From positions 210-10,101 of the forward strand of contig DJQK01000130.1 of NCBI GenBank assembly GCA_002437575.1: a stretch of DNA of 9,892 bases, written 5' to 3'. Numbering within the stretch: position 1 is the stretch's first letter; each line of letters starts with the position of its first letter. Source of the DNA: Clostridiales bacterium UBA6388 (GTDB lineage Bacteria; Bacillota; Clostridia; Oscillospirales; Oscillospiraceae). Of the stretch, positions 1-6,655 are shown in pieces. Made by a program: the position numbers and the translations under genes. The notes under the pieces were generated by a model, which saw nothing but the letters and a program-made list of their open reading frames with translations, made no database searches and was not told the DNA's origin.

Positions 1-67
1 GCTTCATCATCTGCATCTGGTTCATGCCGCCCATCGGCATTCCGCCGCGGTATCCGCCTTTCGCCAT
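1..67 (-). CDS. YbaB/EbfC family nucleoid-associated protein (5' part only)
   Basis: Only the first 22 codons are in the window, starting at the ATG at 67-65. The visible peptide is MAKGGYRGGMPMGGMNQMQM followed by MK, the Gly/Met-rich start typical of YbaB/EbfC proteins. These are small dimeric DNA-binding proteins that associate with the nucleoid. An AAGGAG ribosome binding site lies at 77-82, 9 nt before the ATG. The gene begins 27 nt after the dnaX stop with no terminator between, so it is probably in one transcript with dnaX. The order dnaX-ybaB (often followed by recR) is a very common bacterial linkage and supports the call. The 3' end is outside the window. Confidence 0.85.
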   Translation of the reverse strand, partial: MAKGGYRGGMPMGGMNQMQMMK

Positions 68-94
68 AATCGTGTTCTCCTTACTATCGTAAAA

Positions 95-1744
95 TTACTT
101 GATCGTAAAAATGTCGCCGTGCGCCTGTCCGAGGGAAATGAGCGCGTCCATCGGGTCTTTTCCCGCCGCGTTCGTCTGCCCGGCAAGGGCAAACTGTACG
201 CGAACAGACCGGCCTAAAAACGCGCTTGCCTTCTCCGCCGCCAGCGCCTGCACGTTCGGATTTTTGATGATATCCAGCACGAACTGCGACGGCGCGGTGA
301 GCGTCAGAACGTCTCCTGCCAGAACCGGCCTTACCGGCCCGCCGGGGGCAAAGAAGCCGCGTTCACGCACCCCGAGCCCTTCTCTGAGACTTGCCGCCAG
401 CTCCGGCCAGCGCCGCTCCAGCTCCTCCTGCGCGGCATCAGACGGCTTTGCGGGGGTCTGCGAGGGCGTGTCCTGCTCGGCAGGCGGCGCTGCTGCGGCA
501 AACGGATCGTCCGCATCGTCGGGGAAGGGAGGCCGATCGTCTGCAAATTCATCGTCCGCGTCTTTTTTGGGCGCGGGCTTTTGGGAAACGAAATTGCCGG
601 AGGCCAACTGCGCTTCGACCTTTGAAATTCGCGCGGCAAGCGACTGCGCGTCCATCGTCAAGGACGGCTCGCACAGCTGCATGAGGCAGAGCTCAGACGC
701 TACCCGCGCGTCCGCGTTTTTCCCGACCGCGCTCTTGGCCGCCTGCACGAGCGTTAAATCGCGCAGAAGCTCCGCGGGGGTAAAGAGCTTCTCGAGCTCC
801 AGCGCCTGGCCTTCATCGGCGATGCCCGAGAGCATCGAAACGCCGCTTTTCGGCGCGGCCTTCAAAACGAGAAGATCGCGGCACAGCGCCGACAGCTCAT
901 CAAAGAGCGCGCTTAAATCCTTTCCTTCGGCGTAGAGCGATTCAAACACCGAAAGGGCCTTCGCCGTGTCCTGAGAAGCTGCCGCCTGCAAAAGTTCGCT
1001 CGTTCGCCGGCTTCCGGCAAGCCCCAGCGTCTGGCAGACCGATTCCTCGGTCACCTCGCCGGTTGAGGCCGAGGCGCACTGGTCAAAAAGACTCACCCCG
1101 TCGCGCATCGCACCGTCAGCAAGCCTCGACAGAAGCCGCAGCGCGGCAGGGGAGATCTGCACCCCTTCCTGATAGGCGATGAAGTTGAGCCGCCCCGCGA
1201 TATCCTCGGGGCTCAGGCGCCGGAAGGAAAAGCGCTGGCAGCGCGACAGGATCGTCGCCGGGACCTTGTTGAGCTCGGTCGTGGCCAGAATGAACAGAAG
1301 ATGCTCCGGCGGCTCTTCGATGATCTTCAGCAGCGCGTTGAATGCCGCCGTCGAGAGCATATGCACCTCGTCGATGATGTAAACGCGCATTTTCACTTCG
1401 CTCGGCGTATAGATCGCGTCATCGCGCAGCACGCGCACGGAGTCCACGCCGTTATTCGACGCCGCGTCGATTTCCAGCACGTCCATGCAGCTGCCGTCGT
1501 CGATGGCCCTGCACGCCGCGCAGCAGTTGCAGGGATTGCCGTCGTGCGGGTCGAGGCAGTTGACGGCCTTGGCCAGAATTTTGGCGCACGAGGTCTTACC
1601 GGTGCCGCGCGTGCCGGTAAACAGATACGCGTGGCTGAGCTTGCCGGTCTCGAGCTGCGCGCGCAGCGTGTCCGTCACGCCCTTCTGCCCCACGACATCC
1701 GAAAACGTCTGCGGCCGGTATTTCCGATATAACGCCTGATACAC
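95..1744 (-). CDS. dnaX: DNA polymerase III subunit gamma/tau (DnaX)
   Basis: Clamp-loader ATPase subunit that loads the sliding clamp and links the replicase to the replisome. The following positions count from the upstream ATG at 1765. Walker A is GTRGTGKT (51-58). Zinc-binding cysteines C70, C79, C82 and C85 have the DnaX spacing. Walker B is IDEVH (131-135), sensor 1 ATTELNKVP is at 161-169, and the SRC arginine finger is R175. A low-complexity Asp/Pro/Ala linker lies near 395-445, followed by a tau-like C-terminal region. I prefer the GTG at 1744-1742, which gives 549 aa starting (M)YQALYRKYRP as in relatives. A GGGGGTG ribosome binding site sits 5 nt before it, and the TATAAT box at 1774-1779 would leave the 1765 ATG almost leaderless. 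A run of six A then G occurs in the linker (see findings). ybaB follows after 27 nt. Confidence 0.97.
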   Translation of the reverse strand: MYQALYRKYRPQTFSDVVGQKGVTDTLRAQLETGKLSHAYLFTGTRGTGKTSCAKILAKAVNCLDPHDGNPCNCCAACRAIDDGSCMDVLEIDAASNNGVDSVRVLRDDAIYTPSEVKMRVYIIDEVHMLSTAAFNALLKIIEEPPEHLLFILATTELNKVPATILSRCQRFSFRRLSPEDIAGRLNFIAYQEGVQISPAALRLLSRLADGAMRDGVSLFDQCASASTGEVTEESVCQTLGLAGSRRTSELLQAAASQDTAKALSVFESLYAEGKDLSALFDELSALCRDLLVLKAAPKSGVSMLSGIADEGQALELEKLFTPAELLRDLTLVQAAKSAVGKNADARVASELCLMQLCEPSLTMDAQSLAARISKVEAQLASGNFVSQKPAPKKDADDEFADDRPPFPDDADDPFAAAAPPAEQDTPSQTPAKPSDAAQEELERRWPELAASLREGLGVRERGFFAPGGPVRPVLAGDVLTLTAPSQFVLDIIKNPNVQALAAEKASAFLGRSVRVQFALAGQTNAAGKDPMDALISLGQAHGDIFTIK

Positions 1745-1749
1745 CCCAG

Positions 1750-1756
1750 CACCCCC
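1750..1756 (-). promoter_or_regulatory. Ribosome binding site that selects the dnaX GTG start
   Basis: The minus strand reads GGGGGTG, which can pair with the anti-Shine-Dalgarno over seven positions if one G-U wobble is allowed. It is 5 nt before GTG at 1744. No such site precedes the in-frame ATG at 1765, where the upstream sequence is AT-rich. Confidence 0.65.
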
Positions 1757-1773
1757 ATTCGTCATACAAAGCT

Positions 1774-1779
1774 ATTATA
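1774..1779 (-). promoter_or_regulatory. Candidate -10 box for dnaX
   Basis: The minus strand carries a perfect TATAAT here. Transcription would start near 1767, about 23 nt before the preferred GTG. The -35 region is weak: at 17 nt spacing (1797-1802) it reads TTCCTT, and there is no TG extended -10. It is the only good promoter element between the SRP RNA terminator and dnaX, so it is the best candidate. Confidence 0.5.
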
Positions 1780-1833
1780 CACAATTCCCAAGGAAAAAGG
1801 AAGCCCCAAAACCCGCGCGTCCGCCTCGCAGAG

Positions 1834-2009
1834 TTTTGCGCCCGCAGGCGCAAAATAAAATCAAAATTCATTTTTTCCGGCGGCTCCGCCGACCGGAAAA
1901 ATACCGATCAGCCCGCAAGTGTAGAATTTTTGGCCCAACGGGCCAAAAATTATGCGCGCAGTCGGGCTGCAATGTTTTTGTGGGAAAGGCAAAGCCTTTC
2001 CCACAAAAA
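1834..2009. repeat. Cluster of four AT-clamped hairpins
   Basis: Four perfect or near-perfect inverted repeats follow one another. H1 is 1834-1855, a 9 bp stem with loop CGCA. H2 is 1871-1902, an outer TTTTTCCGG/CCGGAAAAA stem with a GC-rich self-complementary loop. H3 is 1925-1951, a 12 bp stem with loop AAC. H4 is 1975-2009, a 16 bp stem with loop AAA. Each begins with a T run and ends with an A run on either strand, so the A/T runs are part of the stem. This is the reverse of an intrinsic terminator. The GC cores differ in sequence, so the cluster is a repetition of architecture rather than copies of one unit. No coding potential is credible in the spacer 1766-2003. Confidence 0.75.
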
Positions 2010-2044
2010 TAATCCCCCGGACACAACCACGTTGTGTCCGGGGG
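2004..2044 (-). terminator. Intrinsic terminator of the acpP/SRP RNA transcript
   Basis: The minus strand forms a perfect 14 bp stem (arms 2031-2044 and 2014-2027) with a 3 nt loop at 2028-2030, followed by ATTATTTTTG. The arm sequence is CCCCCGGACACAAC. It starts 6 nt after the end of the SRP RNA closing helix. The U-tract also forms the 5' arm of the next hairpin (1975-2009). Confidence 0.88.
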
Positions 2045-2050
2045 AGTCTT

Positions 2051-2353
2051 GTCCGGTACACAGGCAGACTGCACACCCTCCATCGAATACGCACTACACC
2101 CGTTACCCATACAGCCAGCTCGGAAACGGCTGCCTCGCGGCACACAGGGTGGACTGCTTAGTGCTGCTTGGTTCCCCACCTGACACGGTTCACAGAGCCC
2201 TATTGCGCAAGACCAAATCTTCAACGCCGCTTATATGGGTCAGACGACACAATACGCACCCTCCGTCGGGAATTCCTCCCCGCTGCAGCGGATTGCGGGT
2301 TACAAGGCACCGCTATCTCCCCGAGTAGTGCAGCCTGACTGCGTACCGGACCA
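2051..2353 (-). ncRNA. ffs: Large bacterial signal recognition particle RNA (scRNA type)
   Basis: RNA scaffold of the signal recognition particle, which binds Ffh and targets nascent membrane and secreted proteins. The ends close as a perfect 9 bp helix: GTCCGGTAC at 2351-2343 and GTACCGGAC at 2059-2051. The S domain has the conserved Ffh-binding region: GTCAGG, then a GGAA tetraloop (2172-2175), then AAGCAGCACTAAGCAG. The base pairs next to the tetraloop are GG/CC instead of the usual CC/GG, a compensatory swap that keeps the helix. The 5' half carries Alu-domain features seen in Bacillus scRNA: TAGCGGTGCC, the U-turn TGTAAC (2304-2299) and CGCAATCCGCT. The length of about 303 nt fits the large type of Bacillota rather than the 4.5S type. 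It lies just upstream of dnaX, as scr does in Bacillus subtilis. The exact 5' end is inferred from the closing helix. An overlapping minus-strand open frame (1868-2224) is spurious. Confidence 0.95.
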
Positions 2354-2366
2354 CCGGTTTTTGCTG

Positions 2367-2585
2367 TTAATCGAGCTTGCTTGATACAAAATCGACCAGC
2401 TCGCCGACCGTCGTGAGCTTTTCTTCGAGCTCCAGATCGACGCCCAACTGCTCTTCCAGATCCATGACCATCTCGACGGTATCGAGAGAATCGATGCCGA
2501 GACTTTCGAACGTGGTGTCCGGCGTGATATCGTCGGGCGAAATGTCCAGCTGATTGGCCAGATAGGATTGGATTTTCTCAAACAT
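2367..2585 (-). CDS. acpP: Acyl carrier protein
   Basis: Carrier of growing acyl chains in type II fatty-acid synthesis. The 72-residue acidic protein has the family's usual length. The phosphopantetheine attachment motif is GIDSLDTVEMV, with the modified serine at residue 33, in the normal place at the start of helix II. A GGAGG ribosome binding site (2594-2598) lies 8 nt before the ATG. A strong sigma-A-type promoter lies upstream (2638-2665). It is not next to plsX, fab genes or rnc/smc in this window, where acpP often sits. Instead the SRP RNA begins about 15 nt after its stop codon. It could be one of several ACPs in this organism, but the sequence looks like a standard fatty-acid ACP and not a polyketide or D-alanine carrier. 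Confidence 0.96.
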   Translation of the reverse strand: MFEKIQSYLANQLDISPDDITPDTTFESLGIDSLDTVEMVMDLEEQLGVDLELEEKLTTVGELVDFVSSKLD

Positions 2586-2637
2586 GACAAATGCCTCCGT
2601 AAAACGGTAATTGATACAATAAAATCAGGACATAACT

Positions 2638-2665
2638 ATGATACGGAAATTTTCCGCAATGTCAA
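2638..2665 (-). promoter_or_regulatory. Sigma-A promoter of acpP
   Basis: The minus strand carries a perfect -35 TTGACA (2665-2660), a 16 nt spacer and a -10 TATCAT (2643-2638). Transcription would start near 2631, giving a leader of about 45 nt before the acpP ATG. No other good promoter or terminator is visible between rpoD and acpP. Confidence 0.82.
2644..2656. promoter_or_regulatory. Candidate operator palindrome in the acpP promoter spacer
   Basis: On the minus strand this reads CGGAAAATTTCCG, a perfect 13 nt palindrome around a central A, and it fills most of the spacer between -35 and -10. Symmetric sites in this position commonly bind repressors. I cannot name the regulator: the site does not look like the FapR consensus I know from Bacillus. 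Confidence 0.45.
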
Positions 2666-2700
2666 GAGAAATTTTACCGTCCGCCCGAAAGAGGCAAAGA

Positions 2701-3876
2701 TCAGTTCAGAAAATCGCGCAGCTTCTTGCTTCTCGACGGATGGCGGAGCTTTCGAAGGGCCTTGGACTCGATCTGGCGGATGCGTTCGCGCGTCACGTCA
2801 AATTCCTTGCCGACCTCTTCCAATGTATGGGGCTTGCCGTCCATCAGGCCGAAGCGCATCCGAAGCACCTGCTCTTCTCTGGGCGTGAGCGTGGAGAGGA
2901 CCTCCTCGAGCTGCTCGCGAAGCAGCGTGTAGGACGCTTCTTCCGACGGCTGCGACGCTTCATCGTCCTGAATGAAATCGCCGAGGTGGCTGTCTTCTTC
3001 CTCGCCGATCGGCGTTTCGAGCGACACGGGCTCCTGCGCGATCTTGAGAATTTCTTCGACCTTCGGGACCTCCATGTGAAGCTCCTGCGCGATCTCCGTC
3101 GTGGTGGGTTCTCGGCCGAGCTTCTGCACCATCGAGTGGGACGTCCGCAGCACCCGGTTGATCGTCTCTACCATATGTACCGGGATCCGGATCGTCCGGG
3201 CCTGGTCGGCAATGGCTCTGGTGATGGACTGGCGGATCCACCAGGTGGCATAGGTCGAGAATTTATAGCCCTTCGTGTAGTCGAATTTCTCAACGGCCTT
3301 CATCAGACCCAGATTTCCCTCCTGAATGAGATCCAGAAGCTGCATTCCGCGGCCCACATAGCGCTTGGCGATCGACACGACGAGCCGGAGATTGGCCTCC
3401 GACATCCGCTTTCTTGCGGCGATTTTTTCTTCCTCCGTGCCCTCGACCATTTTTTTCGCGACGGCAAGCTCTTCCTCCGGGGTCAGGAGCTTAATTTTGC
3501 CGATCTCCTTGAGATACATCCGGATGGGATCGTCCAGCTTGACATTTGCGTCGTCGAGCGCTTCAAAATTTTCATTCTGTACGTCGAGGCCCTCGTCCTC
3601 GATGGCCTGCATTTCGCTCAGGGTCGGGTTTTCCATATCGGCGGTGCCGATGAGATCCAGAACGTCCGACACGTCGATCTCCACGCCCGCGGCCTCGAGC
3701 ACGTCGTAGAATTTTTCCGTCTGCTCCTCCGTCGCGTCTACGGCGTCGAGCGTTTCGACGAGCTTCTTGGACGCGACCTTGCCGGTCTTTTTCGCCTCCG
3801 TGAGAAGGGCCTGTAATTTTGCGCGGTTTTCTTCGGTCAGATCCATTTTTCCTAAGAGTTCCAGTGCTTTCGTCAT
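2701..3876 (-). CDS. rpoD: Primary sigma factor of RNA polymerase (RpoD/SigA)
   Basis: Housekeeping sigma-70 factor, which recruits RNA polymerase to most promoters. The 391 residues begin with a short region 1.1-like acidic segment (about 1-110). Region 1.2 follows from DDPIRMYLKEIG (about 115). Regions 2.1-2.4 span about 160-225 and include GYKFSTYATWWIRQSITRAI, which contacts the -10 box. Region 3 follows with IRIPVHMVETINR. Region 4.2 ends the protein with the helix-turn-helix TLEEVGKEFDVTRERIRQIE (351-370), which contacts the -35 box. The length is close to that of Bacillus SigA. A GGAGG ribosome binding site lies 7 nt before the ATG, inside the end of dnaG; the gap to dnaG is 3 nt. No terminator is visible after the stop, so some transcripts may run into acpP. 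Confidence 0.97.
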   Translation of the reverse strand: MTKALELLGKMDLTEENRAKLQALLTEAKKTGKVASKKLVETLDAVDATEEQTEKFYDVLEAAGVEIDVSDVLDLIGTADMENPTLSEMQAIEDEGLDVQNENFEALDDANVKLDDPIRMYLKEIGKIKLLTPEEELAVAKKMVEGTEEEKIAARKRMSEANLRLVVSIAKRYVGRGMQLLDLIQEGNLGLMKAVEKFDYTKGYKFSTYATWWIRQSITRAIADQARTIRIPVHMVETINRVLRTSHSMVQKLGREPTTTEIAQELHMEVPKVEEILKIAQEPVSLETPIGEEEDSHLGDFIQDDEASQPSEEASYTLLREQLEEVLSTLTPREEQVLRMRFGLMDGKPHTLEEVGKEFDVTRERIRQIESKALRKLRHPSRSKKLRDFLN

Positions 3877-3879
3877 CGT

Positions 3880-5619
3880 CTAACCTCCGTGTTCCATTTG
3901 TTTTTTACGCTGCGCCAGCTGCAAAAGCCCCTCGGGGCCCGACAGATTGGCGCGGGCGTTCTCTTCGGTGATGATGCGGATATAGTCCTTCAGTGCCTGC
4001 TCGGAAAGCGTCGTGTCGCGCCGCTGCGCAACGTTTGAAAGATGCGACATTTCCTGCGGCGAAAACTCCTCGCCGAGCCCCGAAAGCCCGACGGCCTGTC
4101 CCGCCTCGTGCTGACGTCTGAACGCAGCGTAGGCTCTTGCAAGAAGGGGAGAGGAAAACTGCTCGGGCTTCAAAGGAATGTCCCGCAGAAGCTCGGGCTC
4201 TTTCAGAATCTGCCGCAAAAGCCCCTCTTCGGCCATCGCCGAGCGCACATTATCATACCGGATGCCCTGCGCGAGTGGCTGAAGGTTTCGGGCAGGGGAG
4301 AGGTCCTGATGGAGCTGCTTTTTTTCCGCCTGCCGCCGCCGTTTTTTATAGGCCTTGTCCACTTCAAGCTTCATCGCCTGCGCCGAAATTCCGGCGGCTT
4401 CGGCGGCTCTGGCGCCGTAGACCTCGCGCTGCACGGCGCTGGGGAAGCTCGAGACAAGCTCTGCCGCCTGCTGCAAAAACTGCACGCGCTGCTCGTCCTG
4501 CGATAGATCAAATCTGCGCTTGAGGCTCTCGAGCCTGTACTCGGCTTGATTTTCCGACTGGTCGAGAAGAAGCGCAAAGCGGTCCGCGCCGTATTTTTTG
4601 AGGAACTCGTCCGGATCCTTCGCGCCCTGCATCCGCAGGACCTTTACCTGAATGCCGGTCTTTTCGAGCATCGGGATGGCGCGCTTTGTGGCGTTCTGCC
4701 CGGCCTCGTCGCCGTCGTAGGTGAGAACGACCTGATCGGTGTATTTGGCCAGAATGTTCGCGTGCTCTTCTGTAAGAGACGTTCCCAGCGAGGCCACCGC
4801 GCAGTCAAAGCCGTACTGGTGCAGGGAAATCGCGTCCATGTAGCCCTCGGTGAGGATGATGCGGCCCTGCTTGCTCTTTCTTGCAATGTTGAGGGCGAAC
4901 AGATTTTTTCGTTTGTTGAAGATGAGCGTTTCGGGCGAGTTTAAGTACTTTGGCGTCGAGTCGTCCATGACCCTTCCGCCGAAGCCGATGATATTGCCGC
5001 GGATATCGATGATCGGGAACATCAGGCGGTTTCGGAACCGGTCGTACATTCCGCCGTTTTTGCCCGATACGGCAAGCCCTGCCTCTAAAATTTCCTCGCG
5101 CGAATAGCCCTTCTGTGTCATCGCATCGAGCAGCGACGACCATTCGTTGGGGGAATACCCGAGGCCGAAGCGCGTGACGGTGGCTTTGCTGAGGCCCCGC
5201 TTTATGATGTAGGCTCTCGCTTCTTCGCCGCAGGGCTCAAGTAATTTCTGGTGGAAAAAGCGGGCGGCGTCTTTGCAAAGGGCCCACAGCCGCTCCTGCT
5301 TCTGGTACTGCGACTGGTACTGCTCGTCCTCCGGGACCTCGAGCCCCGCGCGTTTGGCAAGAAAGCGCACCGCGTCCGGGTAGCTCAGGGACTCGATCTC
5401 CATGATGAAATTGATCGCGCCGCCGCCCTTATGGCAGCCGAAGCAGTAATAGATGCCCTTGTCCGGCGAGACGGAAAAAGACGGCGTTTTTTCCGAGTGG
5501 AACGGGCACAGGCCAAAGAGGTTCGAGCCCCTGCGCGTCAGGCTCACATACTGCCCGACCACGTCTTCGATCGGATTTCTGCTGTTCAGTTCGTCCAGAA
5601 ACGCAGGCGGAAACGGCAT
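3880..5619 (-). CDS. dnaG: DNA primase
   Basis: Makes the RNA primers for lagging-strand synthesis and restart. The 579 residues show the full DnaG layout. The N-terminal CHC2 zinc-binding domain has ligands C38, H41, C59 and C62 (CPFH and CFGC). A catalytic core follows, with RFRNRLMFPI near 194-203. The TOPRIM metal-binding motifs are EGYMD (E258) and YDGDEAG (D302, D304). A C-terminal helicase-binding region spans about 430-579. An AAAGGAGG ribosome binding site (5625-5632) lies 5 nt before the ATG. It sits 15 nt after dgt and 3 nt before rpoD, in the classic macromolecular-synthesis arrangement. Nothing in it looks unusual. Confidence 0.97.
   Translation of the reverse strand: MPFPPAFLDELNSRNPIEDVVGQYVSLTRRGSNLFGLCPFHSEKTPSFSVSPDKGIYYCFGCHKGGGAINFIMEIESLSYPDAVRFLAKRAGLEVPEDEQYQSQYQKQERLWALCKDAARFFHQKLLEPCGEEARAYIIKRGLSKATVTRFGLGYSPNEWSSLLDAMTQKGYSREEILEAGLAVSGKNGGMYDRFRNRLMFPIIDIRGNIIGFGGRVMDDSTPKYLNSPETLIFNKRKNLFALNIARKSKQGRIILTEGYMDAISLHQYGFDCAVASLGTSLTEEHANILAKYTDQVVLTYDGDEAGQNATKRAIPMLEKTGIQVKVLRMQGAKDPDEFLKKYGADRFALLLDQSENQAEYRLESLKRRFDLSQDEQRVQFLQQAAELVSSFPSAVQREVYGARAAEAAGISAQAMKLEVDKAYKKRRRQAEKKQLHQDLSPARNLQPLAQGIRYDNVRSAMAEEGLLRQILKEPELLRDIPLKPEQFSSPLLARAYAAFRRQHEAGQAVGLSGLGEEFSPQEMSHLSNVAQRRDTTLSEQALKDYIRIITEENARANLSGPEGLLQLAQRKKQMEHGG
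3884..3888 (-). promoter_or_regulatory. rpoD ribosome binding site inside the end of dnaG
   Basis: The last two codons of dnaG, GGA GGT (Gly-Gly), provide GGAGG for rpoD, 7 nt before its ATG. The arrangement suggests translational coupling of primase and sigma factor synthesis. Confidence 0.8.
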
Positions 5620-5634
5620 GAGAGCCTCCTTTCT

Positions 5635-6639
5635 TCATCGCACCTGCCAGGCGGTGGGGATGAAAATTTCGGAATATTTATAGACCGCGTACTTGTCGGT
5701 CATACCGGCGATGTAGTCGCAGATGGTGCGGCTGATGCCGTCGAAGTCCAGCTGGGGGATAAAGTCGGCGGGCAGCTCGTCGGGGTGGGTGTAGTAGTAG
5801 TCGAACAGCTTTCGTAAAATGTCCTTCGCCTTGGACTCTTCGCCCTTGGCGGTGGGATTGGTGTAGACGCGCTCGAACATGAACGTGCGAAGTGCGTCCA
5901 TCGCTTCGGCGACCGCGGGCTCCATACCGAGCGTGCCGGTGTTCTGGGTGTTTGCGATCATGTTTTCAACTAACGTGTTGATGCGCTGCGAATGCGACGA
6001 GCCGAGAATGTCGGAAATGCTGCGCGGAATGTCGCTTTCCGATAAAATTCCGGCGCGGATGGCGTCGTCAATATCATGGTTGATGTACGCGATGCGGTCT
6101 GATGTGCGCACGACCTGGCCTTCCAGCGTTTCCGGAATGCGCGGGCCGGTGTGACCCAAAATCGCCATGCGCGTCTCAAAAGTGAGGTTCAGACCGTCTC
6201 CGTCGCGCTCCAATTTATCGACCACGCGCAAAGACTGCTCGTTGTGGTGAAACGGCGTTCCCATCATGTCGGTGAGCGCGGCCTCTCCGGCGTGGCCAAA
6301 CGGCGTGTGGCCCAGATCGTGCCCATAGGCCGCGGCCTCTGCAAGGTCTTCATTGAGCCGCAGCGCCCGGCAGATCGTCCGTGCAATGCGGCTGACCTCC
6401 AGCGTATGGGTCATGCGTGTGCGGTAGTGGTCTCCCTCCGGAGACAGAAAGACCTGCGTCTTGTGCATGAGACGGCGGAAGGACTTGCTGTGCACGATCC
6501 GGTCGGCGTCTCGCTGATAGCACGTGCGCACCTCGTTTTCTTCGGCTGGATAGAGCCTTCCTTTTGTCTCGGCGGCCTTCTGCGCCGCGGGAGAAAGCAG
6601 CATATATTCCTGCTGTTCGAGCCGTTCGCGAATGGTCAT
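5635..6639 (-). CDS. dgt: Deoxyguanosinetriphosphate triphosphohydrolase-like protein (Dgt, HD domain)
   Basis: Predicted to hydrolyse dNTPs to deoxynucleoside and triphosphate, which affects the dNTP pool. The HD-domain metal ligands are visible: H78 in RMTHTLEV, H107-D108 in YGHDLGHTPFGH, and D181 in RTSDRIAYINHD. The N-terminal pattern DRIVHSKSFRRLMHKTQVF is typical of the family. At 334 residues it matches the short Dgt-like clade of Bacillota, not the longer E. coli enzyme, so its substrate preference cannot be read from the sequence. An AAGAGGT ribosome binding site lies 7 nt before the ATG. It is the first gene of the dgt-dnaG-rpoD group, with 15 nt to dnaG. A weak candidate promoter lies in the 70 nt gap after yigZ. 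Confidence 0.94.
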   Translation of the reverse strand: MTIRERLEQQEYMLLSPAAQKAAETKGRLYPAEENEVRTCYQRDADRIVHSKSFRRLMHKTQVFLSPEGDHYRTRMTHTLEVSRIARTICRALRLNEDLAEAAAYGHDLGHTPFGHAGEAALTDMMGTPFHHNEQSLRVVDKLERDGDGLNLTFETRMAILGHTGPRIPETLEGQVVRTSDRIAYINHDIDDAIRAGILSESDIPRSISDILGSSHSQRINTLVENMIANTQNTGTLGMEPAVAEAMDALRTFMFERVYTNPTAKGEESKAKDILRKLFDYYYTHPDELPADFIPQLDFDGISRTICDYIAGMTDKYAVYKYSEIFIPTAWQVR

Positions 6640-6655
6640 ACGCTCACCTCTTCCA

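Noticed and set aside
99..935. 278-residue plus-strand open frame, Ser/Ala-rich
   Set aside because: It is antisense to the dnaX C-terminal half. The Ser/Ala-rich composition is that of a shadow frame, with no domain.
1834..2009. Hairpins as a stack of intrinsic terminators
   Set aside because: On both strands the T run comes before the stem and an A run follows, so the U-tract needed for termination is missing. Only 2004-2044 has the right polarity.
1868..2328. Overlapping open frames on both strands between dnaX and acpP
   Set aside because: They overlap the SRP RNA, its terminator and the hairpins, have no clear ribosome binding sites, and the RNA explains the sequence.
2638..3816. 392-residue open frame on the plus strand
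   Set aside because: It is entirely antisense to rpoD and has no recognisable domain. Such long shadow frames are expected opposite GC-rich genes, and rpoD is certain.
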